Positions 18,522 to 27,313 of a stretch of DNA of 64,000 bases are shown here, piece by piece (the first letter of the stretch is position 1; every line of letters starts with the position of its first letter). The notes under the pieces were generated by a model. The model did no database searches and was not told where the DNA came from. It saw nothing but the letters and a program-made list of their open reading frames with translations. Location of the stretch: assembly GCF_018390575.1 (NCBI RefSeq), contig NZ_JAHBCJ010000006.1:186001-250000 (forward strand), in the 5' to 3' direction. A program made the position numbers and the translations under genes. This stretch comes from Bhargavaea massiliensis (GTDB taxonomy: Bacteria; Bacillota; Bacilli; Bacillales_A; Planococcaceae).

Positions 18522-19835
18522 TCACGCGGTCTTTCCGTCCTTCACGAGTTCCGTGAAGGCTTTTTCATACTTCTGTACATCACCGGCTCCCATAAATAGG
18601 AGGACCGCATTTACGTGCACCAAAAGCTGATCGACTTCACCATCGTGGATTGTACGGCTTCCTTCGATCTTCTCTGCAAGATCTTCCGCTTTCAGGTCAC
18701 CGTTGTGTTCGCGTGCCGATCCGAAAATTTCTGCGACATAAACCGCATCCGCCATACTGAGACTTTCCGCAAACTCATCCATGAATTTAGCCGTCCGCGA
18801 GAAGGTATGGGGCTGGAAGATCGCCACAAGCTCACGGCCTGGATATTTCTGCCGGGCCGACTGGATGGTCGCACGGATTTCAGTCGGATGGTGTGCGTAA
18901 TCATCGATGATGACTCTGCTGCCGATCACCGACTCGGTAAAGCGCCGCTTGACTCCGCCAAATGAATCAAGCCGTTGCTGAATGATTTCCGCAGGGATAT
19001 TCTCATACTGACAAAGCGAAATGACGGAAAGGGCATTCAGCACGGCATGGTCTCCCGGCTGGGGAACGTGGAACGTCTGGTAGGCTTCGTTCCTGACCCT
19101 GACGTCGAACGTGGTTCCGGTCTCGTTCCGTTGCAGATTATGGGCGACAAAGTCATTTTCCGGAGAAAACCCATAATACACAACCGGAACATTAGCCTGA
19201 ATACGCTGGAGCTGTTCGTCATCACCGCAGGCAATGATGCACTTTTTCACTTTAAAGGCCATTTCCTGGAATGCATCAAACACATCATCAACATCGGCAA
19301 AGTAATCCGGGTGATCAAAATCGATGTTTGTCATGATGGCGTAGTCCGCCTCATAGGCAAGGAAATGCCGCTTGTATTCACAGGCTTCAAGCGCGAAGAA
19401 TTTTGCGTCGGGATCTCCCTTCCCTGTCCCGTCTCCAATCAGATAGGACGTCGGGCCGTAGCCTTCCAGAACGTGGGCAAGAAGGCCGGTTGTCGATGTC
19501 TTGCCGTGAGAACCGGTAACCGCGACCGAAACAAACGAATCGATATACGTTCCGAGGAACTCATGGTAGCGGATGACTTCCAATCCCAGCTCACGCGCCC
19601 TGGCCAGTTCGGGATGATCGTCCGGAAACGCATTGCCCGCAATGATGGTCAACCCTTCCCGGATATTTTCCGCGTCAAAAGGAAGGACCGGAATATTCCG
19701 TTCCTTCAGGGGTTCTTCGGTGAAGAAATATTTGTCGACGTCAGAGCCTTGAACTTTATATCCGGTGTCGTGCAGGATCTGGGCGAGAGCACTCATGCCC
19801 GATCCTTTGATTCCGGTGAAATGATAAACTGTCAT
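18522..19835 (-). CDS. murC: UDP-N-acetylmuramate-L-alanine ligase
   Basis: Mur ligase that adds L-Ala to UDP-MurNAc, the first step of the peptidoglycan stem. The N-terminal Rossmann domain opens with [16 protein letters not shown], the ATP P-loop is GSHGKTSTT (about residue 111), the Mg/ATP region has [10 protein letters not shown] and [11 protein letters not shown], and the C-terminal domain has [10 protein letters not shown] (about 295). ATG 19835 with GGGAGG upstream gives 437 residues (B. subtilis 432); a longer frame to 19883 has no matching homology. It lies directly downstream of sftA, as in B. subtilis. Confidence 0.97.
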   Translation of the reverse strand: MTVYHFTGIKGSGMSALAQILHDTGYKVQGSDVDKYFFTEEPLKERNIPVLPFDAENIREGLTIIAGNAFPDDHPELARARELGLEVIRYHEFLGTYIDSFVSVAVTGSHGKTSTTGLLAHVLEGYGPTSYLIGDGTGKGDPDAKFFALEACEYKRHFLAYEADYAIMTNIDFDHPDYFADVDDVFDAFQEMAFKVKKCIIACGDDEQLQRIQANVPVVYYGFSPENDFVAHNLQRNETGTTFDVRVRNEAYQTFHVPQPGDHAVLNALSVISLCQYENIPAEIIQQRLDSFGGVKRRFTESVIGSRVIIDDYAHHPTEIRATIQSARQKYPGRELVAIFQPHTFSRTAKFMDEFAESLSMADAVYVAEIFGSAREHNGDLKAEDLAEKIEGSRTIHDGEVDQLLVHVNAVLLFMGAGDVQKYEKAFTELVKDGKTA

Positions 19836-19948
19836 GCTAAACCTCCCGGGATTGAAATCCCTGTGTACGGCGCAAAAGGCCATATTCCAATTATACCATC
19901 AAACGAATACTCGTCAGATGTACCATTTGCTTTATTTTTTCCATCCGT

Positions 19949-22675
19949 TCATATCGTATGCGCGGGACCGCCCGGCTGTTCGATGGCCGCGGCCGTTTCC
20001 TGGGTCAGATAGACGTCCCTTGGCTTGCTGCCCTTCTGCGGCGAAACGAATCCCCTGTCCTCCAGCATATCGATCAGGCGAGCCGCCCGGTTATAGCCAA
20101 TGCTGAACTTTCTTTGCAGCATCGATGTGGATGCGCTTCCCGCCTCTGCGATAAACCGGCAGGCATCTTCAAATAGAGGGTCTTCGGATTCGTGTGATTC
20201 AGCTTTCTTGATCAGTTCTTCCTGCCTGAACAAATAATTCGGCTCTCCCGATCGGCGGACGTATTCCGTGACCCGTTCGATTTCGTCATCAGTAACGAAC
20301 GTTCCCTGAAGACGGGCGGGCGCGGACATGCCATTTCCGAGGTAGAGCATGTCCCCTCTTCCAAGAAGCCGCTCTGCCCCCGGCACATCAATGATCGTAC
20401 GGGAGTCCACTTGCGAGGATACCGAGAAAGCAATCCTTGTCGGCACGTTCGCCTTGATCAGCCCTGTGATGACATCCACAGATGGCCGTTGCGTTGCAAT
20501 CACCAGGTGGATGCCGCATGCCCGGGCTTTCTGCGCGATCCGGCAGATGGATTCCTCCACTTCGGCCGGAGCGACCATCATCAGGTCCGCCAACTCGTCA
20601 ATGACGATCAGGAGGTACGGAAGCTTTTTGCCGAACTCCCTGTGCTCCTCCGCCTTCTGATTATATCTGGCGATGTCCCGTACGCCTGCATGGGCAAACA
20701 GCTCATAACGCCGTTCCATCTCTTCCACGGCCCATTTCAGGGCAGCGTTTGCCGCCTTGACATCCGTGATGACAGGGCTGACAAGGTGCGGAATCCGATT
20801 GTACGGGGCCAGTTCCACCATTTTGGGGTCAATAAGCAGAAGCCTCAGTTCATCCGGCGTCGCCTTGTAAAGCAGACTCGTCAGAATTGAATTGATGCAG
20901 ACCGACTTCCCTGACCCCGTGGCGCCTGCTATGAGACCATGCGGCATCTTCCTGAGGTCGATGGTCGAAGGTCTGCCGGCAAGGTCGAGGCCAAGTACCG
21001 CTTCAAGCGGAGAATCCGATTCTTCGAACGCCGGGGAACTGATCACTTCTGATATTCTGACCGGGCGGGCTACCCGGTTAGGGATTTCGATGCCGATCGA
21101 GCTTTTTCCAGGAATCGGCGCTTGGATCCGGATATCCTTGGCGGCAAGCGCCAGTTTCAGGTCATCCTGCAGGTTACGGATTTTGCTTACTTTCGTACCT
21201 TGGCCGACTTTCAGTTCAAACTGCGTGACAGCAGGCCCCTGGACCATGCCGATCACCTTGCTTTTTACCGAGAAATAGGACAGCGCTTCTTCCAGTTTGG
21301 CCGCCTGGGATTCCATCCATTCCAAATCCTGCGATTTGGCCTCCGGTTCGACGAGAAATTCCTTTTCGGGGAACACATAGTGCGGCAACTGTTCATCCGC
21401 ATCGTGGTCAATTGGGAGACCGGCCTGGTGATTTTCAGAAACTTGCGGTGTCCCATTGGTCATGCCGCCGGATGCGTTATCATTGTTGGCCGGAACCGGG
21501 GTTTCAGCCTTTTCCGGTACCTGTCTTCGGATTGGTTCAATAGAACGCTTTTCTTCGGCATGTCCTGCCGGGCTTTGTCCGTCTGTTTGCACCGCAGATG
21601 GCTTCAGTCCTTTTAGCCGCTCCAGCTGTTCGAGACGCTGCCGGTCGGATTCCAGCATGACGACGTTAAACGGCGTCCCGGACTTTTGCTTTGGCTGACG
21701 GTTTTCCTGTGCAGAAACTGCCGTCGCCACATTCTGGTCCGGCTGTTTTTCCTCCGCCAATGCCGGGGCGGGATCTGTCTTTTCGTTTTCCGTTTTTTTA
21801 TGCATGGGTTCAGTTGTCTTGGCATCCGGCACGGACTTTTCAGTTTCTGTTTTCTGAGCGGCAGATTCCTGATCATGGGGAGCTGCCAGGTCAGATACTC
21901 GTGTGATGACGAGTTCTTCAGATGCCATGGGTGCCGCTGCTGCTTTTTCCGCCAAAACAGGTGAGGCTTCTGCTGCGACGCTAACATCATCTTCCCGTTT
22001 GATATGCCTTTCCGTCTTCTTCCCGGGTTTTGGGAGCGGCAATGAGGAATCGGGGCGGCGTTGCTCAATTAATTGATCCGCAATCTGCCCCCCCTCATCT
22101 GTTTCACGCTCCCTGATCAGGTCGGCAAGCCCCGTCTTAGGAGGCTCGACGCTTGCCGGCCTGACAGGTGGTGCGGCCGGTTTTTTGTAGCCGTATACCG
22201 GAGACGGTACATCGGACGGCATAAATCCGCGTGCCCGCTTAGGAGGCTGGGGACGCTCTTCCAAAACCGGTTCCACTGTTCGCGATGTGTTCCGGGCTGG
22301 TGTTTCCATCCCCCTCGGACGGACCGGTTCTCGCTGGACAGGAACTGCCGGGAAGCGGGGCTCCTCCCTTGTCTCCCGGCTTTCCTGCCTGCCGGTCCGG
22401 AGATGCTTCGGCAACGGCAAGCGGCCGCCTGCGGGAGCAAACGGCTCCCTTATCGTACCCGTACGGTCCTCCCTCGGCGGAAGAGGAGCGGGGATCGTGT
22501 CAGCTTCTGCCGACACCGGCTCTCCTTCGTCGGGAATAAGCGGGAAGCGGAACTTCGGACGTCCGACATCCGCTTTTCCCACAAGGTCATTTCGCTCTAT
22601 GTAATCGGTTTTCTCGAGTTCTTCCGGCTGTTCTTCTTCGGTGATTTTGTTCAGAAATCGTTTAAACCAGTTCAA
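19949..22675 (-). CDS. sftA: FtsK/SpoIIIE-family soluble DNA translocase SftA
   Basis: Septum-associated DNA pump that clears chromosome dimers and trapped DNA from the division site. Unlike SpoIIIE/FtsK it has no membrane segments: the first 430 residues are a Pro/Glu/Lys-rich, probably disordered linker. The motor follows: alpha/beta parts, Walker A GATGSGKS (about residue 587), Walker B LLIVIDELADLM (about 690) and the ATQRPSVDVITG motif. The C-terminal winged-helix gamma domain (SMLQRKFSIGYNRAARLIDMLE), which recognises SRS/KOPS-type DNA, ends the protein. Length 908, near B. subtilis SftA (952). The start TTG at 22675 (MNWFKRFLNK) follows AAGAGTGAT. Confidence 0.93.
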   Translation of the reverse strand: MNWFKRFLNKITEEEQPEELEKTDYIERNDLVGKADVGRPKFRFPLIPDEGEPVSAEADTIPAPLPPREDRTGTIREPFAPAGGRLPLPKHLRTGRQESRETREEPRFPAVPVQREPVRPRGMETPARNTSRTVEPVLEERPQPPKRARGFMPSDVPSPVYGYKKPAAPPVRPASVEPPKTGLADLIRERETDEGGQIADQLIEQRRPDSSLPLPKPGKKTERHIKREDDVSVAAEASPVLAEKAAAAPMASEELVITRVSDLAAPHDQESAAQKTETEKSVPDAKTTEPMHKKTENEKTDPAPALAEEKQPDQNVATAVSAQENRQPKQKSGTPFNVVMLESDRQRLEQLERLKGLKPSAVQTDGQSPAGHAEEKRSIEPIRRQVPEKAETPVPANNDNASGGMTNGTPQVSENHQAGLPIDHDADEQLPHYVFPEKEFLVEPEAKSQDLEWMESQAAKLEEALSYFSVKSKVIGMVQGPAVTQFELKVGQGTKVSKIRNLQDDLKLALAAKDIRIQAPIPGKSSIGIEIPNRVARPVRISEVISSPAFEESDSPLEAVLGLDLAGRPSTIDLRKMPHGLIAGATGSGKSVCINSILTSLLYKATPDELRLLLIDPKMVELAPYNRIPHLVSPVITDVKAANAALKWAVEEMERRYELFAHAGVRDIARYNQKAEEHREFGKKLPYLLIVIDELADLMMVAPAEVEESICRIAQKARACGIHLVIATQRPSVDVITGLIKANVPTRIAFSVSSQVDSRTIIDVPGAERLLGRGDMLYLGNGMSAPARLQGTFVTDDEIERVTEYVRRSGEPNYLFRQEELIKKAESHESEDPLFEDACRFIAEAGSASTSMLQRKFSIGYNRAARLIDMLEDRGFVSPQKGSKPRDVYLTQETAAAIEQPGGPAHTI

Positions 22676-22776
22676 TAGATATCACTCTTTTCACTGTCAA
22701 TCACTTTATTCTATCAGCATGGAGGATTTCAATCAAACCGTCCCCCGGCCTGCGGAAGGTCCGGCAAGAAATAAGC

Positions 22777-22827
22777 AGCAGCGGTTCCGCTGCGCCTTCA
22801 TGGCAGAAGGCGTGCGGTACCGCTGCT
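22777..22827. other. Long imperfect hairpin between ytpR and sftA
   Basis: AGCAGCGGTTCCGC (22777-22790) pairs with GCGGTACCGCTGCT (22814-22827) with one mismatch, and CGCCTTC (22793-22799) pairs with GAAGGCG (22806-22812). The result is about 20 pairs with a 6-nt loop. There is no strong T-run, so it may be an attenuator or processing site rather than a full terminator. Confidence 0.7.
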
Positions 22828-22867
22828 GAACAGTTTAAACGCTTATCCGGCCAAAGAAAATAGTGCT

Positions 22868-23473
22868 TCAGAACCGGAATGGCTCACCGGGTGCCTGCTC
22901 GCCCTGAAGAACCAGGATGCCCTTTTCCTGCGGCGCATCCGGAAGAGCCAGTTCTTTCGCCGAACAGATCATCCCGGAGGACGGCACTCCGCGAAGCTCT
23001 GCGTCTTTGATGAGCATTCCCGACGGCATCACCGCGCCCGGCTTGGCCACCACAACATACTGGCCTTCATCAACATTCGGAGCACCGCAGACAATCTGCA
23101 GTGTATCCGAGCCGACATCGACCTTGCAGATGCTGAGTTTGTCTGCATTCGGGTGCTTTTCCTTGGAGATGACATGCCCGACGACAAACTTTGGAGAAAG
23201 GTCAACGTCAAAGGAAAATTCCACTGCGTTTTTCGAAAAGGCTTCCTTCAGCCGTTCGAGGAACGCCTCGTCAGCCTCGATTTTTCCGTTACCCTCCACG
23301 TTCACATATTCCGAAGCGCGGAAAAGGTTAAAACCGGACACGCGATCCGACGCAGCGTCACGGATCAGCGTGATATCTCCGATTGTTTCTGCCTTGATCT
23401 CATCAGGCGTGTCGGGCACAAGCTGGACCATCAGGACATCGCCAACGCCATTGTTGTTGTAGAATGCATTCAT
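22868..23473 (-). CDS. ytpR: tRNA-binding OB-fold protein YtpR
   Basis: Small RNA-binding protein of unknown target. The N-terminal about 90 residues are the DUF4479 domain seen in YtpR proteins (MNAFYNNNGVGDVLMVQL). The C-terminal half is a tRNA-binding EMAP/OB fold (PF01588) like the N-terminus of PheRS beta: FVVGHVISKEKHPNADKLSICKVDVG, IVCGAPNV, VVVAKPGAVMPSGMLI and PSSGMICSAKEL. The 201 residues match Bacillus homologues. It overlaps ytpQ by an ATGA (23470-23473), so the two are co-translated. Confidence 0.93.
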   Translation of the reverse strand: MNAFYNNNGVGDVLMVQLVPDTPDEIKAETIGDITLIRDAASDRVSGFNLFRASEYVNVEGNGKIEADEAFLERLKEAFSKNAVEFSFDVDLSPKFVVGHVISKEKHPNADKLSICKVDVGSDTLQIVCGAPNVDEGQYVVVAKPGAVMPSGMLIKDAELRGVPSSGMICSAKELALPDAPQEKGILVLQGEQAPGEPFRF

Positions 23474-24285
23474 TCTTTTTCTTCCTTTCCTACCGGCCGG
23501 TTTTTCGCAAGGATGAAAATCGGCTCGAGTTCTCCGTTCTCGTAGATGAAGGACAATGATGTCACCGGCACCCTGCCGACGGTAAAGTAATGCATCGTCA
23601 GCTGTGCAAGGACGTCATAGCCGGTGTCATTGCGGATGTCCCCGATAATGAGCACATCTTGATGGGGAACGGATACTGTCATGATCCCTTCAATTTTCTG
23701 CTCCATCTCTTTCAGGAATGGTTCATTCAGAATCCGGCTCGCATCGTAACCATCATTGTTATTCACGAAATAATAGGTGTTCCCTGCGACTTCATCCCGC
23801 TTGAAATCGGTCGGAAGCTGCTTGACCCGAAATCGTGCGGATTCCTTCAGGGCCTGGTCCGTCATTCCCAGGCTTTCAAGCATCGATTCATCGATCAGGC
23901 GGTAGGTCTGTCCCAGATCAAGCGCATAGTAAATCCGCGTCTCGGCAGTGTGATCCGTCGTGATGAACCGGTTGCCTTCCTTGGACTCGACCGGGAAGGA
24001 CGTCGACCGGATGACCGGATAAATCCGGCCCTCCCCGCTGAACCCTTCTTCTGCCTCGCGTTCCATTGCGGAGAACGTTTCGTTAATCGTGTAGACTGCT
24101 TCATCCAGAGCGGTGTCCGGATTGTTCTCGATCTTGGCGAGAAGCGGCGGCAGGCTCAGCTCGAGGCCTTTCCCCAATGTCTGGTGCTTCATTTTCAGCC
24201 GGTTGTTTTGTCGGTCAAAATCCCAGGAAAATCGTTCTTCTCCCAACTGTTGCTTTAGCTCGCGCACCAACTCCGATGCGTTCAT
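23470..24285 (-). CDS. ytpQ: DUF1444 family protein YtpQ
   Basis: DUF1444 family, cytoplasmic, function unknown. At 271 residues it has the usual length. The N-terminus (ELVRELKQQLGEERFSWDFDRQNNRLKM) and the late ITVxVPHQDVLIIGDI-like stretch (VSVPHQDVLIIGDIRNDTGYDVLAQLTMHYF) are the most conserved-looking parts; no catalytic motif is obvious. It sits between a lipoprotein gene (42 bp upstream) and ytpR, which it overlaps. The B. subtilis order is ytpP-ytpQ-ytpR; the thioredoxin-like ytpP is not present here. Confidence 0.9.
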   Translation of the reverse strand: MNASELVRELKQQLGEERFSWDFDRQNNRLKMKHQTLGKGLELSLPPLLAKIENNPDTALDEAVYTINETFSAMEREAEEGFSGEGRIYPVIRSTSFPVESKEGNRFITTDHTAETRIYYALDLGQTYRLIDESMLESLGMTDQALKESARFRVKQLPTDFKRDEVAGNTYYFVNNNDGYDASRILNEPFLKEMEQKIEGIMTVSVPHQDVLIIGDIRNDTGYDVLAQLTMHYFTVGRVPVTSLSFIYENGELEPIFILAKNRPVGKEEKE

Positions 24286-24327
24286 GGACGCGCCTCCCTT
24301 CCGGACAGGGTGTCCCCCTGTCCCGTC

Positions 24328-24861
24328 TTATTCTTTCGCGACCGCTCCGTCTTCATATTTCACGGACCGGACAATTTCCATCATCGTCTTCAAGTTCGTT
24401 TTGATCTTTCCCTTGTCAGAGAGAGTCGTGATTTTCCGGCCGCCGCTTCCTGCGACCAGTTCCACACGCTCGCCTGATGCGGCGGCAGCTCCTGCAAAGC
24501 CGAAGGTATCATGGTGTTCAAACGTACCGGTCTCCAGTATTTCTCTCGCCGGGTCCGCATAGAGAAGATCATAGAACAGCCTGCTGTCCGTACTTTCGTT
24601 CGGATTAATAAAAAGCACGTATGTATCGCCGCCTTTTTCAAGCACGATATTCTGCTCATCCGAACCTTCCTGAACCTTAAAACCAAACGGTTTATAGAAG
24701 CTGGCCTTCCCTACTTCGGTGTTCGGATGCTTGGTTTGATCCGCAAACACCTTGGCGGCCCCCTCTATTCCTTCGGAAGTGTGTTCTTCGATTGTAGCCG
24801 AACAGCCGGCAAGCATTGCCGCCAGCGTGAATCCGGCGGTGAAGCGAAGCCACTTGCCCAT
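24328..24861 (-). CDS. Predicted lipoprotein of unknown function
   Basis: I do not recognise the family. Starting at ATG 24861 (GGGGGA upstream), MGKWLRFTAGFTLAAMLAGC is a classical lipoprotein signal with the lipobox LAGC at residues 17-20, so the mature protein should be anchored outside the membrane by Cys20. The remaining about 157 residues are soluble and contain FYKPFGFKVQEGSDEQNIVLEKG and a VLFINPNE-type strand, suggesting a small alpha/beta domain. An alternative start at 24888 adds nine residues and is equally in frame. It is in the same orientation as, and close to, the DUF84 gene and ytpQ, so probably one operon. Confidence 0.75.
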   Translation of the reverse strand: MGKWLRFTAGFTLAAMLAGCSATIEEHTSEGIEGAAKVFADQTKHPNTEVGKASFYKPFGFKVQEGSDEQNIVLEKGGDTYVLFINPNESTDSRLFYDLLYADPAREILETGTFEHHDTFGFAGAAAASGERVELVAGSGGRKITTLSDKGKIKTNLKTMMEIVRSVKYEDGAVAKE

Positions 24862-24934
24862 TCTCGTCCCCCGCTTCCGTATGTTCATCCCCATCATTTT
24901 AAAGTTGTTCCCGGCTCCTTGCAACTTACTGCCC

Positions 24935-25465
24935 CTACCGGCTTCCGCCTTGGCCTGAGGCAAACCTCCATTGCCCTGCCAGCAGCATGACGATATGACT
25001 GAACATGGCGGAGCGGCTGACTGTACCGTCCGTGAAGACACCGACCGCGCCTCCTGTTTGCCGGATATCCTCCCTCGATGTAAATGCCTCCATGACAGGG
25101 CCGAGTTCCCCGCCGTCCCGGACAGGCGCTGCCACTTCCTCCGGCAACGCAATCTGGGCGCCCCCCGCCGTGAACACCGTTCCGTCCGGAAGAGCAAGTG
25201 CCCCCCAATTGCAGATATAGAGCCGTCCGTCCAATTCCTTCACACCGCCCTCGAGCCCAATGCTGAGATCATGGGGGCGGGTCTTCAAGGCTGCAATGGC
25301 CCGGTTCCTGGCCCCTGCCAATGTTTCCTCATCTCCGAACGGCTGAGCCGCTACACCAGACTCCGTTTCGGCACCTGCCACATTCGCCTGGATGCCGAGC
25401 GACTCGAATGCACCCTTAACTGCTCCGATTTTTGCCCGGTTGGCTGAACCAACGACTATTTCCAT
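24935..25465 (-). CDS. DUF84 inosine/xanthosine triphosphatase-like protein
   Basis: DUF84/YjjX family, whose characterised members hydrolyse non-canonical purine nucleotides (ITP, XTP) to protect nucleic acids. Typical features are the start EIVVGSANRAKIGAVKGAF with the SxNxxK substrate motif, ETLAGARNRA, and IGLEGGVKELDGRLYICNWGAL. The end has TGGAVGVFTDGTVSRSAMF. ATG 25465, preceded by GAAGGAGGGG, gives 176 residues, normal for the family; upstream in-frame sequence lacks homology. It lies 66 bp downstream of the M42 peptidase gene in the same direction. The substrate is inferred from the family. Confidence 0.85.
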   Translation of the reverse strand: MEIVVGSANRAKIGAVKGAFESLGIQANVAGAETESGVAAQPFGDEETLAGARNRAIAALKTRPHDLSIGLEGGVKELDGRLYICNWGALALPDGTVFTAGGAQIALPEEVAAPVRDGGELGPVMEAFTSREDIRQTGGAVGVFTDGTVSRSAMFSHIVMLLAGQWRFASGQGGSR

Positions 25466-25531
25466 GTTTTCCCCTCCTTCGGTTTTCATTTTGAAAGCAG
25501 AAAAGAGGCCCGGTTCGGCCCCTTTCATTAT

Positions 25532-26605
25532 TTATGCATGGCTTCGGATCGTCTCGACGGTTGTCCGGTCGAGGGAACGGACCAGCTTGACCAGCAGTTC
25601 ACGCGCTGCCGCGTAATCGTCTGTATGGATAATCGATGCCGCAGTATGGATGTACCGCGAACAGATGCCGATGACCGCGCTCGGAACCCCTTCATTGGAA
25701 AGATGGACGCGGCCCGCATCGGTTCCTCCCTGGGAAATAAAGTACTGGTAAGGGATCTTATTTGACTCCGCCGTATCGAGGATAAACTCGCGCATCCCCC
25801 TGTGGGTCACCATCGAACGGTCGAAAATTCGAAGAAGGGTTCCTTTTCCCAGCTGGCCGAATTCGTTTTTGTCTCCGGATGCGTCATTTGCAGGGCTGGC
25901 ATCCAGCGCAAAAAAGAGATCCGGATTAATCATAGTAGCAGCAGCCTGGGCCCCGCGGAGACCGACTTCTTCCATGACGGTCGCTCCGGAATAAAGCGTA
26001 TTCGGCAACTCTTCTCCCCGCACTTCCTTGAGCAGTTCAATTGCCAGTCCGCAGCCATACCGGTTATCCCACGCTTTTGCCAATATTTTCTTCTCATTGG
26101 CCATAGGCGTGAACGGGCAGACCGGTACGATCTGTTGGCCCGGACGGATGCCGATCTTCTCGGCATCTTCCTTATCGTCGGCACCGATGTCGATCAGCAT
26201 GTTCTTGATGTCCATCGGCTTGTTCCGGACTTGATCACTCAGAAGGTGCGGTGGAATGGATCCGACTACCCCGATCACCGGACCTTCATCCGTAATGATC
26301 TGGACCCGCTGGGCAAGCAGCACCTGGCTCCACCATCCGCCGAGCGGCTGGAAGCGGATCATGCCATTGTCCGTGATGGAGGATACCATGAACCCGACTT
26401 CGTCCATATGGCCGGCAACCATGACCTTTGGTGCCCCTTCTCCCCCGCTGCGGACACCGAATACTCCCCCGAGCCGGTCCTGAATCACTTCGTCCGAATA
26501 TTTCCCAAGCTCTTGCCGCATATACTTCCTGACGGCGTGCTCATTGCCCGGCGCACCTGGCAGCTCAGTTAGTGTCTTGAACATCGTCAGTGTTTCATTA
26601 TGCAT
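25532..26605 (-). CDS. ytoP: M42-family glutamyl aminopeptidase YtoP
   Basis: Dinuclear metallo-aminopeptidase (M42, PepA/FrvX group) that trims peptides in the cytoplasm. Metal and catalytic residues are visible in [14 protein letters not shown] (His and Asp, about residue 68), in [12 protein letters not shown] (bridging Asp, about 183), in [14 protein letters not shown] (catalytic Glu-Glu, about 215), in [11 protein letters not shown] (Asp, about 238) and in the final His of [11 protein letters not shown] (about 325). Length 357 equals B. subtilis YtoP. Start ATG 26605. It heads a run of same-strand genes down to murC. Confidence 0.93.
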   Translation of the reverse strand: MHNETLTMFKTLTELPGAPGNEHAVRKYMRQELGKYSDEVIQDRLGGVFGVRSGGEGAPKVMVAGHMDEVGFMVSSITDNGMIRFQPLGGWWSQVLLAQRVQIITDEGPVIGVVGSIPPHLLSDQVRNKPMDIKNMLIDIGADDKEDAEKIGIRPGQQIVPVCPFTPMANEKKILAKAWDNRYGCGLAIELLKEVRGEELPNTLYSGATVMEEVGLRGAQAAATMINPDLFFALDASPANDASGDKNEFGQLGKGTLLRIFDRSMVTHRGMREFILDTAESNKIPYQYFISQGGTDAGRVHLSNEGVPSAVIGICSRYIHTAASIIHTDDYAAARELLVKLVRSLDRTTVETIRSHA

Positions 26606-26712
26606 GTTTGTGGCCCTCCCCTTCAGTCAGCTCTCTTTCTAATTGTAGACGAAGGGGACCGGGGTTTCCATAGAAAGTCTTTCGTGCTCCGAAGAGGATC
26701 ATGGATGAAAAC

Positions 26713-26741
26713 TTGCTCAATCGCCGTCCCGGTTGTTATAC
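26713..26741 (+). promoter_or_regulatory. Sigma-A promoter of the PepSY gene
   Basis: TTGCTC (26713-26718) and TTATAC (26736-26741) are 17 bases apart. Confidence 0.65.
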
Positions 26742-26774
26742 TTGGTGAAAATGCGGTCTACAGGAGGGAAATGG

Positions 26775-27089
26775 ATGAACGTTCGTGATTTTGCCATTGG
26801 TGCCGTTGCCGGTGCCGTTGCCGGTGCAGCCGTCGTGGAAGCAGTTAACCGCGCCGACCGCAATGTCTCGCCGGATAAGGTACTTGAACATGTAAAAAGT
26901 GCATTTAAAAAAGAAGGCCCGATCGACGGGGCCTGGATCGTCATGAAAACAGAACCGTTCCGCCAAAAAGCCGTTGAGATGGACGTATACCGCGGCGGTC
27001 TCTCCCGTGAAATCGGCGGTGCCTATGAACAGTACGAATTCGCTGCCGATGCGAAGACCGGAACTGTTGTTGAGATCAACAAAATCTAA
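26775..27089 (+). CDS. ytzB: Small PepSY-domain protein, YtzB-like
   Basis: A 104-residue protein with an N-terminal hydrophobic, Ala/Gly/Val-rich segment (FAIGAVAGAVAGAAVVEAV, residues 6-24) followed by one PepSY domain (about 35-104), which ends in the characteristic YEQYEFAADAKTGTVVEINKI strand pair. PepSY modules are often peptidase-inhibitor or membrane accessory domains; no enzyme activity is expected. The start ATG at 26775 has AGGAGG seven bases upstream. Synteny (next to ytoP and ytnP) supports the ytzB assignment; I am less sure of the gene name than of the family. Confidence 0.8.
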   Translation: MNVRDFAIGAVAGAVAGAAVVEAVNRADRNVSPDKVLEHVKSAFKKEGPIDGAWIVMKTEPFRQKAVEMDVYRGGLSREIGGAYEQYEFAADAKTGTVVEINKI

Positions 27090-27090
27090 A

Positions 27091-27240
27091 ACAAGAGCGC
27101 AAGCGCCCGTTTACAACGTACAGGCTGAAGCATTTCGCAATGAGATAAAGGAAACACGGGGTGGAACGAACCGATGTTGACTGATCGTAGTGGGGAAGTG
27201 TGAAGTTTGCTAGTTGCTGGGCGCTGGAGCTGGCGGCAGC
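27091..27240. repeat. Dispersed Bacillaceae-type intergenic repeat
   Basis: Runs from GAGCGCAAGCGCCC (27095-27108) to GGGCGCTGGAGC (27219-27230); AGCGCCC and GGGCGCT pair across it. The interior includes GAGATAAAGGAAACACGG and GATGTTGACTGATCGTAG, strings I associate from memory with a repeat seen many times in Bacillaceae and Planococcaceae chromosomes. A truncated relative (AAAAGCGCAAACGCCCC) stands at 46655-46672. Confidence 0.65.
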
Positions 27241-27270
27241 TGGTTCCAGAGGAAACGTATTATCAGCTAA

Positions 27271-27307
27271 AAAAAGCTGCAGACCGGCATCCGGTCTGCA
27301 GCTTTTT
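27271..27307. terminator. Bidirectional terminator between the PepSY gene and ytnP
   Basis: GCTGCAGACCGG (27276-27287) pairs with CCGGTCTGCAGC (27291-27302) around a 3-nt loop, flanked by A5 and T5. Confidence 0.92.
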
Positions 27308-27313
27308 GCATGT

